A stretch of 64,000 nucleotides of DNA. Origin: Diplocarpon mali. Its lineage: Eukaryota > Ascomycota > Leotiomycetes > Helotiales > Drepanopezizaceae. The position numbers and the translations under genes were made by a program. Positions 1 through 11,949 of this stretch are shown in pieces. The number at the start of each line of letters is the position of its first letter. Position 1 is the first letter of the stretch. The notes beneath the pieces were generated by a model that was not told the origin of the DNA, searched no databases, and saw nothing but the letters and a program-made list of their open reading frames with translations. The stretch is from NCBI GenBank assembly GCA_024741835.1, contig JAENRP010000231.1, forward strand, positions 1 to 64,000. Direction: 5' to 3'.

Positions 1-3000
1 TATTTTTTTTTTATACGCTTTTTACCTATAGGCCGGGCTTAAGAGTTAGAAAACGAAACTAGTAAAACAAACAAATAAGCTATAGAGTCGCAAAAACAAT
101 TAAAAATAGTACTAACTTAGATATTGTTGAGATGGGTGATACAGCCATCACTCTGATGTATTGTCATGTGACCCTACTGCTTAGTCAGTAGGATGTTGAC
201 ACGTATATAGCTGTAGGGAAGAAAGGGGTAACCTTCCTTCCCTAACTCTTACCAATATATCGACCATCGACCTCTAGAAGTTTCCTATACCTACTGCGCC
301 GACTCACTTAAGCTCAATAGATATCAATTTTCCTTAATTCTCTTTAAGGGATAGAGAGAACTATTATTAGATAATACTCTCTTTATAAAGCGCCTACTTC
401 TTTTTAATAGTTTACTATTAGTATCGAAAGAGTCCGGTCTTAGTATTATAAGAGCTTTAGTGTTTTATAAAGATGCTAATATAGTTTGATAGCTTCTGCT
501 AATAAGGAGGGAGACTTATATTATAGCATTATTATTATTATCCTCTTTATTATTATTATTATCCTTTAAAGAGTCTTCTACTATAGAGGGGGATAAGGCG
601 GGCAATTTAATAGATAATACTTCCTTTTCTTTGCCTTTGGTTAATATGAGTTGCAGGCTGGGCCTAGGAGTTGTATCGGAGGGTTTAGCATAAGGTTTCT
701 TAGTATTATACTTTTCGAAAAGGATTGTCTTATCGATTATATTATTAGCTTCGATATTATTATTAGTGCCTTTTATCTTAGTTTAGGACTTATCCTTATA
801 TAGTTATAGCTCTAACTATTAAATCAGCTTTTAAGTATAGGTAAAATTATTAAAAAGTTCTTACTTATACTTCTTTAAATATATTATCAATTGAGTTATA
901 TCTTTGGAGAATAACTCCTTTACTATTATTACTACTAATAGATCATTCTATAGCCGTTTCCTTATAAGTGCCTCTAATAGTAGGCCTCCTTTTATTATAT
1001 TAAGTGTTATACGAAATTTGGCTAACGATTTTCTAGCAATACTTTATCTCGTAGTACTAAGTCTCTTTATACTAATAGAATCGATAAGAAAATCTTCTAA
1101 GTCTATGCTATTCTCTAATGAGTTATTGCTAACAACTTTTGTATAGTTATTACTAATAGTAAGAAAGCTACCTTTTCCTAGTTCTCTAATAGATTCTATA
1201 TTAATAAATGTGCCTTATTTAATAAATATAGAGAATAGAGTCGTCTTATTAGAGATATACTCCTTTAGAAGTATCTTCTCTTTAATATTTAATTCTTTCT
1301 ATTATACTGCATTTTGAGCTAGATTTAGTAAGATCTATTAAGCATTCTTAAGGCATTAGGATATAAGATTTGATAATTTATAGGATTTTTCCTAAATAGC
1401 GAATTCTCCGGTTGATTATTTAGTTGCTGGAATTATATAGTAGTTAATAGTTCTATTATTAGGTAGATTGACCTGCAAGCTAAGCCTAGGAGTTAATCTT
1501 ACAAATCTTATATTAGTATTAATCTTAGTAGTAATAACTCTTAAGTAGTAGTCAATTCTAATAAACTGTATAAGCTTGGGATATATTATTAGTTTGTATA
1601 AAGATTTATATTAAGTTAATAGAGCACTTAGGTACAATCTATAATGCATCTTTAGTATCTATTGTATTAAGCTATAAGTTATATTATAAAAGTAGGTAGA
1701 AGGGGGGTTTAGCTTTTTATCTAAGGTCTAGAAGTGGTATTAGTATATTTTTAGTTCTTTTTATACTAATATTAAAAATGAATTCTTTTTACAATTATTA
1801 TGACTATACGTGCGCACGGCGCTTAAAAAGGCGCAGCTAAACAACTTAAGCATATTTAAAAAGCCTTTGCTATAGAATGATATAAAGTTGTCAATAGTTA
1901 GTATAGCATTATACTAAGTAGGGGTCTATATAATATTATAGAACAATTTGAGGGCTTTAGGTGCTACTTTAAACTTAGAAAAGCCTAATGATATATCCTT
2001 TTTGATTTGGCTTACTATTCTATTGCTAGTAGCTATAATTATATAATTTCCTAGATATAATTAAAATAAGGTTAGGTCGGGAGCGGTATAAAATTTGTAA
2101 ATATTAGATAATACATCTTTATTAGTAAGGCCTATTGTTGCTAATCTATAATACTGCGTATATTAGCGTTTATAAAAGGTATAGAACTTTTCAAAATTAA
2201 AGTCCTTAAATATTCCTATTATAAACTTTGCAAGTCTTATCTTTATTTTTAATATTACTACTATCTTAAAACTGTTGCTATACTATAGTATTATCTTTAT
2301 ATTAAAGAGGACCTAATAATATTTTATAAAGATGATATTTATATTAACTTCGGATTTCTCCTTAAGAATATAGAAGTCACCCTTTAATTTCTTATACTTA
2401 ATAAAGAACTGTATAATATTATCTATAGAAAATTCGTCTTATAGCAATTTTATAATTTGCTTAATAGCTCTTATTGTCCTTTCTTAGGCTAATAAGACTT
2501 CTCCTTAACCTTCTTTTTTTAAACGCTTTATTATTAACTTATAGAATTTGAGAACAAATTTTTATAGGTTATTAGGGAAAGATTGTATAATATCAGCAGT
2601 ATCCTTTTTAATATTATTAAAAATTTCTAGTATATTAGTAATAGTACCTATTTCTTTATTAGACAATTTATCTTTTAAGTCTATAATATTATATGTATTG
2701 ATCTATAGGCCAGGCCCGCGAGTCATTTTCTTTACTATTAGTATTTAAGGTATTTAAGGCATTTCTAAGGATAGTGACTTAAATTTATCTAAGTTAGAGG
2801 ATTAGTGGTTAAGCAGGTTAGCTGCTTAAGTTCCTAGTATTATAGGCACCTCTAGCTTAGGGATATTCTCCTTATATACTGATTCTACTTATAGGCCAGG
2901 CCTATAAGTCAAATTCTCCTTATTAGTTATTCCTATTAAGGGTAGTAGCATTTTTAGGATAATAGGGATAATAAACTCCTATCTTTCTAACTTATTATCA

Positions 3001-3834
3001 AAGTAATTCATAGTATACTTAATAAGATAAGTCATCTTTTCTTTTATAATAAGTAGACTATATTGCAACTGTTAAAGGCTAAGTATATCTAAAATAGTTT
3101 AATTAAGAAGTGTAAAATTATTATACTATAAGGGTTCATCTTTTATAGTCTAAATGGTAGAGTATATAATAGTGCTTAAGAACCTAATAAATTTTCTACC
3201 TCTAATGCTATTTCCCTATAGCTTTTTTATACCTTCTTAGATAGTGAAATGATTTAATACCTATATGGCCTTTGCTATAGGTTAGTATATTTTAAAGATT
3301 TTGCTAAGCTTTTGTAGGGCGTTATTAGTAGTAATATTAGTTATAAAGTAGGTTTGGAAAAGTATACTATAGGTGCTACTTATAAACTATAATAATCTTT
3401 TTATATACTTATTCTTCTTATCTCGATTTTTTTAAAATAAATCTATTAAATTAGCATACTCTTAATATTCCTATAGAAATTTTTCATAATCAATCCCTTT
3501 TGTCTTAAGCTTATTCTTAAGAAAATTATTAAAGCTTAAAAATCCTTCTTTTATAGTAGAAATTCTATAGTTTAATACTTTTATAGATAAGTTTAGGAAT
3601 ACTTGCTATTCTATTTTACCTAATGTTCTATAGGTGCTTACTATATCTTTTAATGATTTTAGAGCTTTTCTATCTTATAAGAAGTTACCCTTTAATATTA
3701 GTTTATTATTAGTAGTATTTAGGGGTTTGCTGTTTAAAGCTATAACTGATATATTCTTCTTAGGTATGGCTTTCTTGCTTAAGCTTAGTAGTGCTATAAT
3801 GAATTATTTGGTAGAGGGGGGTAGTTCTAAATAA
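1..3834 (-). pseudogene. X2: long degraded ORF of unknown family, paralogue of X1
   Basis: On the minus strand one frame reads as a plausible protein from about 3834 down to about 320 and resumes at 124-1 beyond solo LTR A-1. It is rich in Lys, Asn, Ile and Leu and looks helical. Stops sit where Gln or Trp would be expected. No domain is recognised. It is clearly related to X1: shared stretches include FNNFL, ERTIRAIKQI versus LKTIKRAIKQI, DNIIQFF versus INIIQFF, and APKALKLF versus DPKALKAL, in the same order. Five 8-codon palindromic cassettes lie in it at 24-46, 649-671, 1471-1493, 2701-2723 and 2887-2909. All read in phase as T-x-x-(P or L)-x-L-x, usually ending in Val. The left end is outside the window. 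Possible roles include a second gag-like structural protein or cargo, and neither can be shown. Confidence 0.55.
125..319 (+). repeat. A-1: solo LTR of Copia family A
   Basis: 195-bp LTR starting TGTTGAGATGGG and ending CTCAATA (CA decayed to TA). It is flanked on both sides by the perfect 5-bp duplication GATAT (120-124 and 320-324), with no internal region. This is the product expected when an element is lost by recombination between its two LTRs. It interrupts X2 of B-1. Compared with other copies it keeps more TG/CA (for example the TCATGTGAC box), so it may be among the younger or less mutated A insertions. Confidence 0.93.
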
Positions 3835-4319
3835 AGAGATAATTATTTAAGAAAGATTAACGATATAAGAGGCTTATATTAGAAAAGATTGATAACGAAA
3901 GACAATAGTAGTAGTACTAGTATTATAGGTCTGGTAGGGTTATAGAAAAAGTAAAAAAAGTAAAATTGTAGTATAAGGAGAGGCTTATTTATAGAGTTTG
4001 AAATCGCGCTAGTATATAAAGGAAAAGTGGGTATAATAAGCTTAGAAGTAGGAACAAAAGTGGGGTATGATATATATAAGGACCTATAATTAGTAAATAA
4101 CAATTATTAAAAGTGAGGATAATATTTTAAAGGTAAGCGTTAGAAAGTTATATATAAAAGGAATAATTAAAGAATGAATTATATAAAGAGTAAAGTAAAT
4201 AAAGAATATATATAAAATAGAATAATAGGTTAAGAATAAAGAGGTATAGGTATATAGAAAGTAGATAATCCTTAAAAAATTCAACTTCTAATTTGCAATC
4301 TTTTTAAATGGTTTTTAAA
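3835..4319. other. Spacer between X1 and X2
   Basis: Nearly 500 bases of very AT-rich sequence, purine-rich on the plus strand, between the end of X1 and the readable start of X2. Two open frames on the minus strand (3879-4103 and 4090-4284) are strings of Tyr, Leu, Ile and Phe that look like composition effects. No LTR ends, palindromic cassette or recognisable motif is seen. It may be an untranslated region between the two ORFs. Confidence 0.4.
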
Positions 4320-7300
4320 GGGAGGGTAGTAGACTCGATTCTCTAGGCTTAAGTCGACTTAATTATTAGTTCTATTATTACTTTAGAGTCTTCTTCTCTT
4401 GCGTTAGTTCTTATTTCTTAGCGATTTCTTAGCTTTAAGGACCTCTTTTAAAGGATCTTCTATTAGTACCCTTAGATTTAGTAACTGAGGTTCATTTAAA
4501 CTATCTTATAAGCTTAAGCCAGCTGAGTCCAACCTCACTTATAGGCTAGGCTCGCGAGTCAGTCTTAGTATTTCTAAGCTTAAGGGTAAAAACAAGGGAT
4601 TGGTTCCTAAATTAGGGTCTGATATTATACTAGTGTCTCGGTTCGTTTCTTTTCCGAATTTTCTTATAATAATGCCTTTATTAATTAGTATATTAAGCTT
4701 TTAGATAGCATTTACTTTATTATACTATCTTTAAGACTTAAGTCTATAAAGAAGCGACTTAGTATTTATAACATTTGTCTAGGCCTTAATAAGGGCGTTA
4801 AAGAGCTTTTAATTATATTCTATAAGGTGGATTTTCAATTCGTCTTTATTAAAAAGAAATAACTCCTATACTTCGATTATAACTAATAGATCTATTTAAA
4901 AGTATTAACTAATAATAGCTTTAAAAAGGCTATTGTAGTTCTTAAGATGAAAAGCTGCTTTGAAAGGTGCAGTAGTTCTACTTATATTAATCTATTGAAG
5001 TACTAGAGGTTGCTTTAGAGTAGAGATTAAAAAGATAAAATCGGAGATTCGAGTCTTATTTTCTAAGGTATTCTTATTAAAGATAGCTGTATAGTTATTA
5101 TAAAAGGCTATAAAACTACCAGTCTTATAAGAATTATTTAAAAGCATTTTAAAAAGGTGTCCCTATTTTATTATTACTATAATTAGATTGCTATTATTAG
5201 TAATAGGTCGCAAGATCTCCTTTTACTTCAATTTTATAGTTATTTGAGCTAGTTGAGATTTTGAACCGAATGCTTAAGAAGTCTATCGACTTATCTTCTT
5301 TATAAATAGAGTGAGTTTTACAATCGATTAAGAGCCGATCTACCTATTAAGGCTTTTAGAAGCTAGCCTTTATTTGATTAGTAGGATCTGATAATCCAAG
5401 ACTTGCTTTCTAATAAAATTGACTTATAGGCTAAGACCGCAAGTGAAAATCGGAATTTCTTTATTAGTAGCACTTGTATCTCTCTTTATTAAAACAACTT
5501 AATTATAAAAACTAAGGCTAATTAATTAAGGAGGTTCAGGGTAGGCCATAAGCTAATAGGTTCCTTTACTTCTCGCTATTATAATTAAGAGGTAGAGTCT
5601 ATAGTATATTCGAAGGACTTATTAAGTAAGACTGAATATCATATTATAAAGAAAATAAGAAGGTATAGAGGTTGCGCTATCTATAGGGCAGAAGTGATAA
5701 AGATATATCTCTGCTTCTTATCTTATAATAGAGAGGAATATACTTATAAAAGCACTATTATTAGTAATAAAATTGTCGGTTAGGAAGCGGCATTCGAAGG
5801 GCTTAGGCATCACAATTGACCCTTCTTCCTTTATTTCCTCCTACTATTTATTACTTAATAATATCGATAAGAAGGAATTATTCCATTTAATTGGCTCTAA
5901 CGCTTTTAAGGCTTTAGGATCAGCCTTGAATTTTATAGCACTTAAAGATGCCTCTATTATTAATAGGTTAGATTTGCGTATCCTTAAAGAGATAAAGAAC
6001 TGATTATTAAAGTAGATTAGAAAAAGATCGATATCTTCTACTATATAAAGAAGTTTAAGGTATTTAATAGTTTTATTAATATCAAATCCTTTATAATTAA
6101 GACTATAGTAAACCGAAAGAGAGCGAATATAAAGGTCGTAAAGTCTTCTCCCTTTAATTCCTACGCTAAGAAGATACTATCGAAAGCAAGTCTTTATTAT
6201 AAAGGATATTTGAATATTATATTATTCTTTAAGCTTAAGGTTAAAAATAACCGATTGAGGCATATTGCTATAATTATAAATATCCTAATTAATAGATTCC
6301 TTTTTGCATTCTCTTTTTTATAAGATAAAATAGTCTCGTTCGGCATTTAAGAGATTAGGTTCTTGACTTTTATAATTATTAAAGAATTGAATAATATTTA
6401 TAAGGGCGAACTCGTTTAAGATAAGCTATTGAATCTATTTAATAGCTCTCTTAATTGTCTTTAAAGTAATTAGAATAAGGTCTTCCCTAATATTATCGTT
6501 TTTAAAATAGTTGCATATAAATATAAAGAAGTTAAGAACTAGCTCCTTTAAGTTATTAAAAAAGGAGTCTAAGCGAGCGCGCAATCCTTTGGTTTTAAAT
6601 TGTAAATTAGCTAAGGTAGCTATCGAATGATCTATCCTTTTTAAAGGTTGAGTTAAAATAGGTTATTTAGCTAAAGGAAAGTCCTTTGAAGATTCTGAAA
6701 ATTCTAAAGAGGCTATACTAAGCGTTTAGGCAGTTTATTTAATAGCAGTTTCTAAAATCATTTTAGTAAGAGGTAAGTTAGGTCTAGTTTTAAAATTCTT
6801 ATTTCTAACTCCTAATCTAGGACTATAAGTTAAATTATATAGTTTAGCACTTATTATATCTTTAGGTTAAGAAGCGAATTTTAAGGTAGGCTTGATTATA
6901 AATAACTAATTCCTTTCTTTATTATTAAAGAAATCTTATTTAAACTCTAGTATAAGAGTCCAGTTCTCTTTTAAAATAAGCAAATTATAAGCAGAAGCGC
7001 AAAGTCCTAGTATATTAATAATAGTACTATTAGGTAAGGTAATATCTATAGCTTAATTTGATCTTTTTATAGCCTTATTAGCTACTATAAATACTATATT
7101 AGATAAGCCTACAAATCTGCGATTGCAAATTCGATTGCTTTAGAATTTTACTACTCCTTCTTAAATAATAAAGAAATTAAAAATCTAAATAGCTTTAGCT
7201 ATAGGAGTGTTTTCCTTAAGAATTTTTAATAACACTTGCCTTCTATTATTAGAATCAATATTTATTAGGAAGCGCGAACGAAATAGGAGTCCTCTCTTAT

Positions 7301-7444
7301 TAGTGGCTAAATTATTCAGTCGTCGAATAGATTCTTTCCTTTTATCTTAGTCTATTTTGAAAGTATTGGCTAAGGTTATGTATTAATCTGCGTCAGTTAA
7401 GAATTCCTCTTTAGAGATTCCCTTTAGTCTTAATTCTTCAGTTA
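4320..7444 (-). pseudogene. X1: long degraded ORF of unknown family, C-terminal part
   Basis: Continuation of the ORF that starts with ATG at 21477 and is split by A-2; codons run on across the insertion when A-2 and one TSD copy are removed. The minus strand reads as a protein of about 1,040 further residues, with a frame change near 4950. Readable stretches include NNLATNKRGLLFRSR, KADPKALKALEPIKW, KTGSFIAFYNNYTAIF and FNKDELKIHLIEYN. Stops replace Gln or Trp codons. No catalytic motif, zinc finger or membrane segment is seen. In-frame 8-codon palindromic cassettes lie at 4537-4559 (TREPSL-stop-V), 5422-5444 (TCGLSL-stop-V) and 6808-6830 (TYSPRLGV). It is paralogous to X2, which lies downstream in the same direction. 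Confidence 0.55.
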
Positions 7445-7639
7445 TATTAAGCTTAAGTGAGTCGGCGCAGTAGGTAAAGGAGGCTTCTAAAGGTCGATAG
7501 TCGATATATTAGTAAGAGTTAAGGAAGGAAGGTTACCCCTTTCTTCCCTATAGCTATATACGTATCAATATCTTACTAATTAAGCAGTAGGGTCATATGA
7601 TAATACATTAGAGTAATAGCTATATTACCTATCTTAATA
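7445..7639 (-). repeat. A-2 3' LTR
   Basis: Read on the plus strand it starts TATTAAGCTTAAG and ends CTATCTTAATA, the inverted ends of family A with TG/CA decayed to TA. It is preceded by TSD AGTTA. On the minus strand it directly follows the purine-rich run GTAGGGG, the likely polypurine tract that primes plus-strand DNA synthesis. Confidence 0.92.
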
Positions 7640-7965
7640 CCCCTACTTAGACCTTACTCCGATTGACCTATAGTTAAGAAAACAATAACTATCCTTTTGC
7701 GCTAATCTAACTCTTAAGTATCTTTTTAAATTAAAAATAATCAATTAATAGTAACCTCTATTAAAATTACTAATCTTACTTATAGAGCAGGACCAGGAGT
7801 CAAATTTCCAAAAGCGTTCCTTTATAAGACTATATAATTTAACTCGCGGTCTAGGCCTAGGAGTCGATTTAAAAACTTTCCTTTATAAGACTATATGACC
7901 TAACTCGTAGGGTAGGCCTAGGAGTTGTCCTTAAGCCTGCTAAGCCCCTACTGTCTTTTGCAACT
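7640..7965 (-). other. A-2 3' untranslated region with three palindromic cassettes
   Basis: Lies between the end of RNase H and the 3' LTR. Palindromes at 7778-7800, 7842-7864 and 7903-7925 flank two similar spacers that include a repeated run around TTTATAAGACTATAT. Unlike copies inside coding regions, the spacing of these three is not a multiple of three, as expected outside an ORF. The same arrangement is present in A-3, A-4 and A-5. Confidence 0.7.
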
Positions 7966-10306
7966 TTAGTATATTTTTAAATGCTTTAAACTTTGCAACT
8001 ATCTCTAATAGCTTTATAAATCCATCTGCTACTATTTGATCGGTTAAGATATAAGTAATTAATAACTTATTCTTTGCAATAAAGTTGTAGATAAAGTAGT
8101 AAGTAATATTGATATATTTTAATTGCTTATATAAGTATAGATTCTTTATAAGTATAATTACCTTTATATTATCTACTTAAAGATTAATATAGTTCTTATC
8201 TCATTTAATATACTTAGCGAAACCTATATCTTTTAAAACTTAAGTAATCTATAATCCTTATTTACAATTTGATAATATTAATATATATTCGGCCTTAGTG
8301 CTTGCAGTAGCTATTGATTTCTACTTCCTACTTCCTTATAATATAGGTCTACTATATAGTACTACTACGCTTTTAAATATACTTTTCCAACCTTTTATAT
8401 TTGCCTAATCGGAATTAGTATATACCTTAAGCTTTGCACTTATATATTTTGTTAATCTATATCTTACCTTTTATATAATTATCGATCGAAGGTACCTTTT
8501 AAGTCGCTTGATTGCATTTTCGTATTAAATTATTAGATCCTTTAGGTTCTGATTAAGTTGCTTAATAATAAAGGCGATATCTGGTCTTATATATACTATA
8601 GTATATATAATCGCTCTAATATTCTATTAGTACTTCTTTAGATCTTCTCTTTGCTTATTTTCATTAGTAGGCTCTAACTTATTATACTTTCCTTTAATTA
8701 GAGTACGCTTTGGCTTAAAGTTGGAAGTATAAGCAAAGAGTCCTATTTAATCTAGGATCTTCTTAATATACTACTCTTAGTCTAACTAGAGTTCTTGAAT
8801 AGAGCGGTTCCTTATAACGCAGATGCTAAGGATCTTATGAATTCCCTTTAGATCCTTAGTATTAAAACGTTTCCGAATTGTTATAAAGAACTAATCCAAT
8901 TAAGTAGTTGTTTTTACAGCTATAGTAATATCGTCGATATATAGTAGCAACTTAATTCTACGCTTAATATAAGTAAATAGATAAAGGTTAGCTAGGCTTT
9001 AAACGAATCCCATTTCTATTAGAGTAGAATTATATAAGAGGTTCTAATCATAGGCTAATTGTTTAAGCTTATAGATACTATAGAGTATATAAAGAGAGTA
9101 GCTAGCGCGTATAAGAATACTATCAGGTCGGAAGAGAAAAATCCGTTCCTTTATAATCGCTTTAGTAAATGCATTTTTAATATCGTACTATTTATATTCA
9201 AGGTCCTTAGCGGCTACTATTACTATAAATATGCAAAGGGTATTTATACAAACTATCGGCGCGAACGTATTGAAGTAGTCTTCTTTATACTGCTAAAAGA
9301 AGCCCTTAGCTATAAGCCTTGCCTTATAACGCTCTAGGGTTCTATCTGCATATATCTTAATTATAAAGACCTACTTTATTAATACTAGGTTTATATCCTT
9401 TAGTATTAGTTCCTTTATTTATATACTATTTATAGTAAGAGAGCTTATCTTCTCTTAGATTGCCTTACTTTATACTACTCTATTCTTTAGATCGTTAATA
9501 GCTTTGTTATACGTTTTTAAAAGAGAGATTTTCATTATCCCCTTAGCGGCTAGGAACGTATTATCTTTATTAAAGCTCTATTGAAGTTCGAGCTTATAGA
9601 TCTTATGCGCTATTATAGCCTAGATACGCTTAGACTCTTATTTATCTAAGGTATCTTTTAGTTCTAAGTCTCTATTCCTCTTTAAAGACAGAGGTTCAGC
9701 TGTAGGTTTTATAGGCTTATTATCTAAGGAACTGCTTTCTAATAGTAGAGGCTTATTATTACTTATACCTATTTTAAGAATATCCTTTACTATAAGTGCT
9801 TTAACTAAAGGAATAACGATATTAAAGTTGTTCTATACTTTAAGCAGTTTGCAGACAATAGGAATAGTCTATTTGGCCTTTAGGCGATTAATAGGTTGTC
9901 GATCAGTAGGTACGCTTAATATACCTAAGTTAAAAGAAAGGGGTTATTAGTTCGGCTTAATAGTATTACTATTAAGTAGTATACCTTGCGAATCTCTAAG
10001 TATATAGAGCTTTAAGGATAGCTCTCCCCTATTTCGAGATTTATTAAACTCAACTATTAAGGATATAATTACTTGCCCTAAATCTGGCATATATACTATC
10101 TATTGCTTTATTATCTATTTAATATATCTAATAAATATATACTTTCTACCTTAGTCTATTAGCTTCTTACTCTTTATACCCGTAGGCTAGGATTTTAAGC
10201 TAGTATAAGAATAGCAAACGCTTTTAAAGACGCAGATATAGTCTAAGCTTAGTTTCTATTTAAAATATACCTTATATAGTAATATTTAAGTACTATTGAC
10301 TATTAA
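7966..10306 (-). pseudogene. A-2 Copia reverse transcriptase and RNase H
   Basis: Copies element RNA into DNA (RT) and removes the RNA strand (RNase H). On the minus strand the RT active site YIDDI is intact at codons 8930-8941. The RNase H end reads KHINITYYFI then, further on, TYIPTDQIVADGFTKLL with decayed positions, the usual Copia C-terminal signature of a loading helix followed by ADGLTK. Many stops stand in place of Gln or Trp, so it cannot be translated. C-1 sits just upstream, in the linker between integrase and RT. Homologous, differently decayed copies lie at 29300-30980, 34930-37290 and 49690-51370. Confidence 0.88.
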
Positions 10307-10311
10307 TCTAC

Positions 10312-10511
10312 TGTAGTGCGGTCGGCTGGAGGGCCTTCATTGGGTCGCTTAGGAGGCTCGCTAATATGGATAAAGATGATTGATTATATTATTATCTAGT
10401 ATATATATAGTAAAGAGACTTTAGAAAGAAAAGGGAGAGTCTATAACTTAGTAGGAGTTATATAAAGGGTCTTTAGAATAAGTAGAGACTCCGCCTATTT
10501 TATATAATACA
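10312..10511 (-). repeat. C-1 3' LTR
   Basis: Starts TGTAGTGCGGTCGGC on the plus strand. The right end is decayed (ATATAATACA where the other LTR has CTGCACGACA). It is followed inward by CCCCTTAG, which on the minus strand is a polypurine tract (CTAAGGGG). Length differs by 2 from the 5' LTR. Confidence 0.88.
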
Positions 10512-10859
10512 CCCCTTAGTTAAGCGATGCTCTTAAAATCGCTTAGCTATATAAATAAAATAAAAGAAAGAATAGCAGTTATAAGGAAAAGAGGCTCTAT
10601 CTTATATGCTGCCCTTTTAAAGGTTATTCCTTTTAAAATAAGAAGGGTTACTATAGGTAATAAGCGCGCTTAAGAATCTTTGCGATTTTACGCTAGTGCT
10701 CTATTAGGCTTCCTATAGAGTATTTCTATTATAAAGGTTCTCCTTCCCTTCTTTTAAAAATAACCTTCCTTTATTATTTAAAAATATTATCTTTATACTA
10801 ATAATTTTTAAATATAGAAGGAACTCCTGCTTATTATAGCCTTAGCCGCCCTTATAAAG
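10512..10859 (-). other. C-1 3' untranslated region
   Basis: About 350 bases next to the 3' LTR, AT-rich, with no recognisable ORF, cassette or repeat. It starts with the polypurine tract and ends where the GC-richer antisense ORF begins. Confidence 0.45.
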
Positions 10860-11890
10860 TAAGACCTTTAAAGTCCCTATATCCTATATTATACTAACTT
10901 TGCACTAGGTTGCTAATACTCCTTTAGGAACTGCAACTTTAGTGCGATCGTCCTAGCGCCTGCTAGGCAATAAGCCGCTGCTGCTATCGCCTTTGCTGCT
11001 GTCGCCGCCTTTGCTACTGCTGCCGCTACTTAAGAGCCCTGCCTCTATTGCGCGCCATATGCCTAAGCCTATAATAGAGCGCAATAACGCATGCGTATAT
11101 TATATCGTACGCAAGAGTACTAGCAATCTCGATTATTAGTGCTTTAATAGTACCTTTAGTGCGTATTATATTTATTATATAATATTAAGCAATAGCTGCT
11201 AGCAGGCTAGCGGACCTCTCCTCGCCTCTTAAGAGGCTATTATATCGGCCTGCGCTTGCAGCGCCTTTAAGGAGGAGGTAGTACTACTACTTAATATAGT
11301 AAAGGGTGCGCTCTAAAGCTTCTATAGTACATTTATTAAGTCTTATTAAATTCTAAGCTGATTTTAAAAGATAAGAGCAATTAGACCTTAGTGCTAAGAG
11401 GGCCTGCTACTCTTACGAATAGTAGTATCGCTACCTCTTTTACTCCTAGTATACTATTCCTATTCGCTCCTAAGCCCTCTGGCTTAGACCCGTTCGCCCT
11501 TGCTATCGCTACTACCGCTCCTATCCTATCTGCTGCTACTATTACAGCTACTGCTATAGTATCTCCCTTTATCTCTTCTATTCCCGCCCCTGCTATTGCC
11601 GCTCCTACTATTACCGCCGCCCTTACTATCCTCGCTTCTATCGCCCCTATTATACCTCCTGCCTTTGCCTCTACTATCGCTAGTATATTCGCCGGCAGGC
11701 CTTTGGCTAAGGGAGTGCCTCTGGGCCTCTTTTAAAAGGAGATCCGTGCGGAGCTTATAGCTATAGCTTCGCGGCTCTTAGCGCTAGCTAAGAGGATCTG
11801 AGAAAGGGTCGCGCCTTGTAATAGCAGCTTAGGAATATTACCTATTCTATATTTTTAAAAAAGGAGAAGCTTTTATAGTACGCTTTATAA
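10860..11890 (+). pseudogene. Antisense ORF in C-1, Ala/Pro/Ser-rich, unknown family
   Basis: On the plus strand, opposite to C-1 gag-pol, a frame runs through this region with few stops, several replacing Gln. The stretch 11391-11735 is fully open for 114 codons (MLRGPATLTNSS...). It is rich in Ala, Ile, Pro, Ser and Thr, like a disordered linker. A second Ala-rich stretch (AAAAIAFAAVAAFATAAA) lies at about 10975-11030 and is followed by CLYCAPYA. Base composition is visibly richer in GC than the flanks. The complement of 11391-11735 is also open for more than 110 codons, so the strand is not certain. Candidates are an element-borne antisense gene, as known in some plant LTR elements, or captured host sequence. 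Nothing gives a function. Confidence 0.4.
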
Positions 11891-11949
11891 AAGAAAATAA
11901 ATAAATATAACTATAAGAGAGTAGGAGCTTATAAGTATAAGTCTTTTAA

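Noticed and set aside
904..1146. 80-codon plus-strand ORF, and those at 2548-2748, 3634-3834 and 5773-6003
   Set aside because: They lie opposite to X1/X2, whose minus frame gives a more natural protein with paralogue support; the plus reading is Ile/Leu/Ser-rich shadow sequence.
3879..4284. Minus-strand hydrophobic ORFs suggesting membrane peptides
   Set aside because: Composed of Tyr/Leu/Ile/Phe codons expected from AT- and pyrimidine-rich DNA; no start context or relative.
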